From Rhodocyclaceae bacterium (lineage in GTDB: Bacteria; Pseudomonadota; Gammaproteobacteria; Burkholderiales; Rhodocyclaceae): 59,427 nt of DNA. Below the pieces are notes generated by a model. It saw only the letters and a list, made by a program, of their open reading frames with translations, searched no databases and was not told the DNA's origin. The position numbers and the translations under genes were made by a program. The DNA is taken from assembly GCA_028869135.1 (NCBI GenBank), contig JAGWTC010000016.1, positions 1 to 59,427 on the forward strand. Direction: 5' to 3'. Shown here piece after piece: positions 55,882-59,427 of this stretch (positions within the stretch are counted from its first letter, which is position 1; each line of letters starts with the position of its first letter).

Positions 55882-57054
55882 ATGACCCAAAACTTCGGCG
55901 CCGCGCCAGCGGCGAACCAAAGTCACCTCCGCAAGCCTGTGGCCATCATCGGCGGCGGCCCGGTCGGTATGTCGCTGGCGCTGGCCCTGCATAAGCAAGG
56001 CGTCGCCGCCGAGATTCACGACGCGCGCGCGCGCGGTGCGGCGATCGGAGACAAGCGGATCCTCGCGCTGTCGCACGGCTCGCAACAGATACTGGCGAAC
56101 CTGGGCGTCTGGGAAGGCATGCGTTCCACACCGATCAGGAACATCCACGTCTCGCAACGCGGCGCGGCCGGTCGCACCAGGATTTCCGCGCAGGAAGAAG
56201 GCGTTGCGGCGCTGGGCTACGTCGCGAGCAGCAGCGACATCGCCGCCGCGCTCGATCGGGCGCTGACGAAGGCGGATATTCCCTTCATCGGTGACAGCAG
56301 GCTGCTCAATACGGTGGCTGGCAACGACACGGTGATGTTGATGTGCAGCAGCGGCCGCAGCGAGGCGCGGCTGGTGGCCTACGCCGAGGGGCGCATCGAC
56401 GAGGAAGCGCAGCATGTCGTCGAGCGCGACTACGATCAGCACGCCCTGATCTGCCTGCTTACGCCGCAAAGCCCGCATGGCGGCACCGCCTGGGAACGCT
56501 TCACCAGCCACGGCCCGTTCGCCCTGCTGCCGTACGAAAACGACTATGCGGCCGTCTATGTCTGCAAGCCGGGCGAGGCCGAGCGCCTGAAGGCGCTGCC
56601 GGATGTCGAGCTGCTTCGTCATTTGCAGGCCGAGTTCGGACCGCGTGTGCAATTCACGGCGGTACAAGGTCGCTTCATCTTCCCGCTCGGTCTGCGCTAT
56701 CGCGAGCAGCCGACCGCCAAGCGCCAGGTCTGGCTCGGCAATGCGGCGCAGACCCTGCATCCGGTCGCGGGGCAGGGCTTCAATCTTGCGCTGCGCGACT
56801 GCATGGCGCTGGCGCATTGCCTGGCGGGCGTTGCGGACCCCGGTGCGTCCGAGGTGCTGGCCCAGTATGCCGCCGACAGACGTCTGGACCGGCGCGGCAC
56901 CATCGGCATTACCGACGGATTGATCCGTCTGTTCAGCAACGACGACCCCTTCCTCAAACATCTGCGCGGCGCCGGACTGATTGCGCTGGATCTGCTGCCG
57001 CCGCTGCGCAGCTTCCTTGCGCGCCGCATGATGTTCGGTGCCCGCGCCTGGTGA
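55882..57054 (+). CDS. ubiH: UbiH/COQ6-family FAD monooxygenase
   Basis: A 390-residue flavin hydroxylase of ubiquinone synthesis. The dinucleotide fold VAIIGGGPVGMSLALALH starts the protein, and the second FAD motif LGNAAQTLHPVAGQGFNLALRDC lies near residue 285. The neighbour pepP supports UbiH among related hydroxylases (UbiI, UbiF), but the ring position cannot be fixed by sequence alone. ATG at 55882 follows pepP by 5 bp; a TTG at 55873 is also possible. Confidence 0.85.
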   Translation: MTQNFGAAPAANQSHLRKPVAIIGGGPVGMSLALALHKQGVAAEIHDARARGAAIGDKRILALSHGSQQILANLGVWEGMRSTPIRNIHVSQRGAAGRTRISAQEEGVAALGYVASSSDIAAALDRALTKADIPFIGDSRLLNTVAGNDTVMLMCSSGRSEARLVAYAEGRIDEEAQHVVERDYDQHALICLLTPQSPHGGTAWERFTSHGPFALLPYENDYAAVYVCKPGEAERLKALPDVELLRHLQAEFGPRVQFTAVQGRFIFPLGLRYREQPTAKRQVWLGNAAQTLHPVAGQGFNLALRDCMALAHCLAGVADPGASEVLAQYAADRRLDRRGTIGITDGLIRLFSNDDPFLKHLRGAGLIALDLLPPLRSFLARRMMFGARAW

Positions 57055-58178
57055 TGCTCGAATGGACGGAGGACGATAGCGCGCATGCCGCGCTATGGCG
57101 GTCCGAAAATGGTGCGCCGCCGCCCCGGCGCGTCGTCATCGCCGACGACGCGACCACCGCCGATGCCGCCTGGCGGCTTGCCTGCGAAGGCACGGCGCTG
57201 TTGTGGCGCGGCGACTTCCAGAATGCCCGCCAGCTGCTGCAGGCCATGGCGCGGCGCGCCGAGCAGAAGAAAAAGAAGCCGGCCGCGCTTAAAAGCATCA
57301 CCGAAGCCTTTCATCTGCATCGGCAGAGCCAGCTGCAACGCGCCCGTACGCTCGGCATGCTGCTGATCCCGGTCGAAGCCGGGCATCGCATTCCCCTGCG
57401 GCGCGCGCCGGATGTGGCGCAAGCCTGCACCGAGGCGTATGGCGAATGTGCCGAGCCCTATGTGGTTTCCCTGCGCGAACTGCAAGGCGTGATCGGCGCG
57501 CATGAGTGGCGCAAGAAGGGCGTGTCGATTCCGGCGCTCGGCTCGGAAATTCATCCGCACTACGGTGTGTTTTCGCCGATACGCGGCGAATATCTGGACT
57601 TGATTGCCGCCGCGCCGCTGCCCGCGACCGATCTGGCCTTCGACATCGGCACCGGCACGGGCGTCATTGCGGCGCTGCTGGCCCGGCGCGGGGTCAGGAA
57701 GGTTGTTGCGACGGAGCTCAATCCGCGCGCGCTGGCCTGCGCGCGTGACAACATTCAAGGGCTGGGCCTGAACGATCAGATAGAGATTGTCGAAACCGAT
57801 CTTTTCCCGTCCGGGCAAGCCGGGTTGATCGTGTGTAATCCGCCCTGGGTGCCGGGGGCTGCCAACAGCCTGCTTGATCAGGCCATCTATGATCCGGATA
57901 GCCGCATGTTGCTGGGCTTTCTGAATGGGCTCGCCGCACATCTGCTGCCCGGAGGAGAGGGCTGGCTGATCCTGTCGGACCTGGCCGAGCATCTCGGCCT
58001 GCGCAGCCGGGACTTTCTGCTCAAGGCGATTGAAGATGCCGGTCTGCGCGTGCTTGCGCGCCATGATGTCCGTCCCAGGCACGGCAAAATCAGCAATGTT
58101 AGTGACCACCTGCATGGCGCCCGCGCACAGGAGGTGACCTCCTTGTGGCGGATGACGCACGCGATAGTGGCTGCCTAA
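57054..58178 (+). CDS. Class I SAM-dependent methyltransferase (small domain type)
   Basis: A 374-residue protein. The C-terminal half has the SAM motif DLAFDIGTGTGVIAALLARRG (about 200), an acidic loop ATELNP and the catalytic VCNPPWVPG, like N5-glutamine or RNA N6/N2 methyltransferases. The N-terminal about 180 residues are specific to this group. Coupled to the ubiH-like gene by a TGATG overlap. The stop codon lies within a terminator hairpin. Substrate unknown. Confidence 0.8.
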   Translation: MLEWTEDDSAHAALWRSENGAPPPRRVVIADDATTADAAWRLACEGTALLWRGDFQNARQLLQAMARRAEQKKKKPAALKSITEAFHLHRQSQLQRARTLGMLLIPVEAGHRIPLRRAPDVAQACTEAYGECAEPYVVSLRELQGVIGAHEWRKKGVSIPALGSEIHPHYGVFSPIRGEYLDLIAAAPLPATDLAFDIGTGTGVIAALLARRGVRKVVATELNPRALACARDNIQGLGLNDQIEIVETDLFPSGQAGLIVCNPPWVPGAANSLLDQAIYDPDSRMLLGFLNGLAAHLLPGGEGWLILSDLAEHLGLRSRDFLLKAIEDAGLRVLARHDVRPRHGKISNVSDHLHGARAQEVTSLWRMTHAIVAA

Positions 58179-58209
58179 AAAAAGAGCAGTTGATCGTTTT
58201 TTAGGCAGC
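58170..58209 (+). terminator. Intrinsic terminator overlapping the methyltransferase stop codon
   Basis: Perfect 13-bp stem GCTGCCTAAAAAA (58170-58182) / TTTTTTAGGCAGC (58197-58209). The TAA stop (58176-58178) is inside the left arm. It separates the amgK-to-methyltransferase operon from dusB; the T run is in the stem. Confidence 0.7.
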
Positions 58210-58261
58210 GCTTTGGGGTAGAATTGCGGCCCTTCCCACCCGCATTTCCCCATTTCGGCTC

Positions 58262-59299
58262 ATGGAGTTCGCAGGCTTTACGCTTCGCAACAATCTGTTC
58301 GTCGCGCCCATGGCGGGTGTGACCGACCGGCCCTTCCGCCAGCTTTGCAAGAAGCTGGGCGCGGGTGTCGCCGTATCCGAAATGGTGACGTCCAACTCGC
58401 TGCTCTACGGCAGCGCCAAGACCAAGCGCCGCGCCAATCACGACGGCGAAGCCGATCCGATCTCGGTGCAGATCGCCGGCGCCGATCCGAAGATGATGGA
58501 AGAAGCCGCCCGCTACAATGTGGACGAGGGTGCGCAGATCATCGACATCAATATGGGCTGCCCGGCCAAGAAGGTCTGCAACGTCATGGCCGGCTCGGCC
58601 CTGATGCAGAACGAGCCGCTGGTGGCGCAGATTCTCGAGGCCGTGGTGCGCGGCGCCGGCAATGTGCCGGTGACGCTGAAGTTCCGCACCGGCTGGAACC
58701 GCGAAAACAAGAACGCCCCCATGATCGCGCGCATCGCGCAGGAGTCGGGCATCCGCGCCGTCGCCATCCACGGCCGCACGCGCGCCGACCAGTATCAGGG
58801 CTCCGCCGAGTACGACACCATTGCGCTGGTCAAGTCGCAGATCGATATTCCCGTCATCGCCAACGGCGACATCACTTCGCCGCAGAAGGCCAGGTTCGTG
58901 CTCGACTACACCAAGGCCGACGGCGTCATGATCGGGCGCGCTGCGCAGGGCCGTCCCTGGATCTTCCGCGAGATCGAGCATTACCTCGCCACCGGCACGG
59001 AACTGCCGCCGCCCCGGGTCACCGAGATCCACGCGATCATGCGCGAACATCTGCTTGATCTCTACAACTTTTACGGCGAAGAAACCGGTGTCCGCGTCGC
59101 CAGGAAGCACATCTCCTGGTACACCAAGGGCCTCATCGGCTCGGCCAGTTTCCGCCACGCCATGAACAAATTGCCGACGGTGGCCGAGCAACTGGCCGCC
59201 ACCGACGAGTTCTTCCATACCCAGGCCGCCGAGAGCGAGCGCCTGCGCTACGAGGAAGACGCGAACGAATCCCAAAATCCCGAGGCGCTTGCCGCATGA
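58262..59299 (+). CDS. dusB: tRNA-dihydrouridine synthase B
   Basis: A 345-residue FMN enzyme reducing uridines in tRNA. N-terminal APMAGVTDRPFRQLCKKLGAG, active-site INMGCPAKKVCNVMAGSALMQ (Cys about 101), and IPVIANGDITSPQKA / GVMIGRAAQGRPWIF near the FMN site. It overlaps fis by 4 bp (ATGA), the classic dusB-fis operon. Confidence 0.95.
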   Translation: MEFAGFTLRNNLFVAPMAGVTDRPFRQLCKKLGAGVAVSEMVTSNSLLYGSAKTKRRANHDGEADPISVQIAGADPKMMEEAARYNVDEGAQIIDINMGCPAKKVCNVMAGSALMQNEPLVAQILEAVVRGAGNVPVTLKFRTGWNRENKNAPMIARIAQESGIRAVAIHGRTRADQYQGSAEYDTIALVKSQIDIPVIANGDITSPQKARFVLDYTKADGVMIGRAAQGRPWIFREIEHYLATGTELPPPRVTEIHAIMREHLLDLYNFYGEETGVRVARKHISWYTKGLIGSASFRHAMNKLPTVAEQLAATDEFFHTQAAESERLRYEEDANESQNPEALAA

Positions 59300-59427
59300 G
59301 TTCCAGCGATCTGTCCGACAGCGTACGCCGCTCCCTGAACCGTTACTTCCGCGATCTCGACGGCGAGCGTCCGTGCGCCATCTACGACATGGTGCTTGCC
59401 AGCGTCGAGAAGCCCATGCTCGAAGTC
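59296..59427 (+). CDS. fis: Fis family nucleoid-associated regulator, N-terminal part
   Basis: The first 44 codons are present: MSSSDLSDSVRRSLNRYFRD and then LDGERPCAIYDMVLASVEKPMLEV. They match the N-terminal activation region of Fis. The C-terminal HTH is beyond the window end. Position after dusB confirms the call. Confidence 0.9.
   Translation, partial: MSSSDLSDSVRRSLNRYFRDLDGERPCAIYDMVLASVEKPMLEV

Overview
The window looks like a chromosomal segment of a high-GC betaproteobacterium. Supporting this are a System II (CcsB/ResB) cytochrome c maturation pair with a diheme cytochrome c4, SlmA next to ArgB, the fmdB-DUF502-aspS-nudB order, a tkt-gap-pgk-fba cluster, and surA-lptD divergent from amgK-murU. 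The affiliation (Rhodocyclales or Nitrosomonadales-like) is inferred from gene content only. No rRNA, tRNA or CRISPR was recognised.

Layout. 1-5.1 kb: end of a DUF455 gene, ccsB-resB-cytochrome c4, engB. 5.1-13 kb: a 441-bp intergenic region with a perfect 20-bp-arm palindrome, then hemB, slmA, argB, an Hsp20 gene, a small Cys-rich protein, and fmdB-DUF502-aspS-[barnase-barstar]-nudB. 13-25 kb: pilC-pilD, a CorC-type protein, a CcsA-like protein divergent from ffh, then yggX, argA, a response regulator, polyphosphate:AMP phosphotransferase, rsmE, a thioredoxin-like protein and a PAS protein. 25-35.5 kb: tkt-gap-pgk-fba, psiE-like, purC, prlC, a PilZ protein and xth. 35.5-45.3 kb: a mobile element. 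45.3-59.4 kb: rsmA, a class II amidotransferase, pdxA, surA and lptD on the minus strand; then amgK-murU-pepP-ubiH-like-methyltransferase, dusB and the start of fis on the plus strand.

The main discovery is the block at 35549-45285. It is a 9,737-bp element with perfect 28-bp terminal inverted repeats and 8-bp target duplications (CAAAAGAA). Removing it and one duplication restores a perfect palindrome with 14-bp arms. It carries one IS1595/ISXO2-type transposase, a family known for 8-bp duplications. Its cargo is (i) a translationally coupled set: AAA+ ATPase, metallophosphoesterase, DEDDh exoribonuclease-like protein and a small unknown protein; (ii) a type IIG restriction-modification enzyme; (iii) a small HTH-like DUF6471 protein; (iv) two paralogous coiled-coil/winged-helix proteins beside the transposase. 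The type IIG gene is interrupted near its 5' end by (GTGCT)18. In the present state the upstream ATG is out of frame; 17 or 20 copies would join it in frame to the enzyme. This is the signature of a phase-variable restriction system carried on a transposon.

The rest is mostly housekeeping: heme and cytochrome c supply, central carbon flux, arginine synthesis, outer-membrane assembly (SurA, LptD) next to cell-wall sugar recycling (AmgK, MurU), and RNA modification. Smaller oddities are a secreted barnase-like RNase with its barstar inside the aspS operon, an H-type pseudoknot ahead of cytochrome c4, and an LptD with a long Pro/Ala linker bounded by a duplicated motif.
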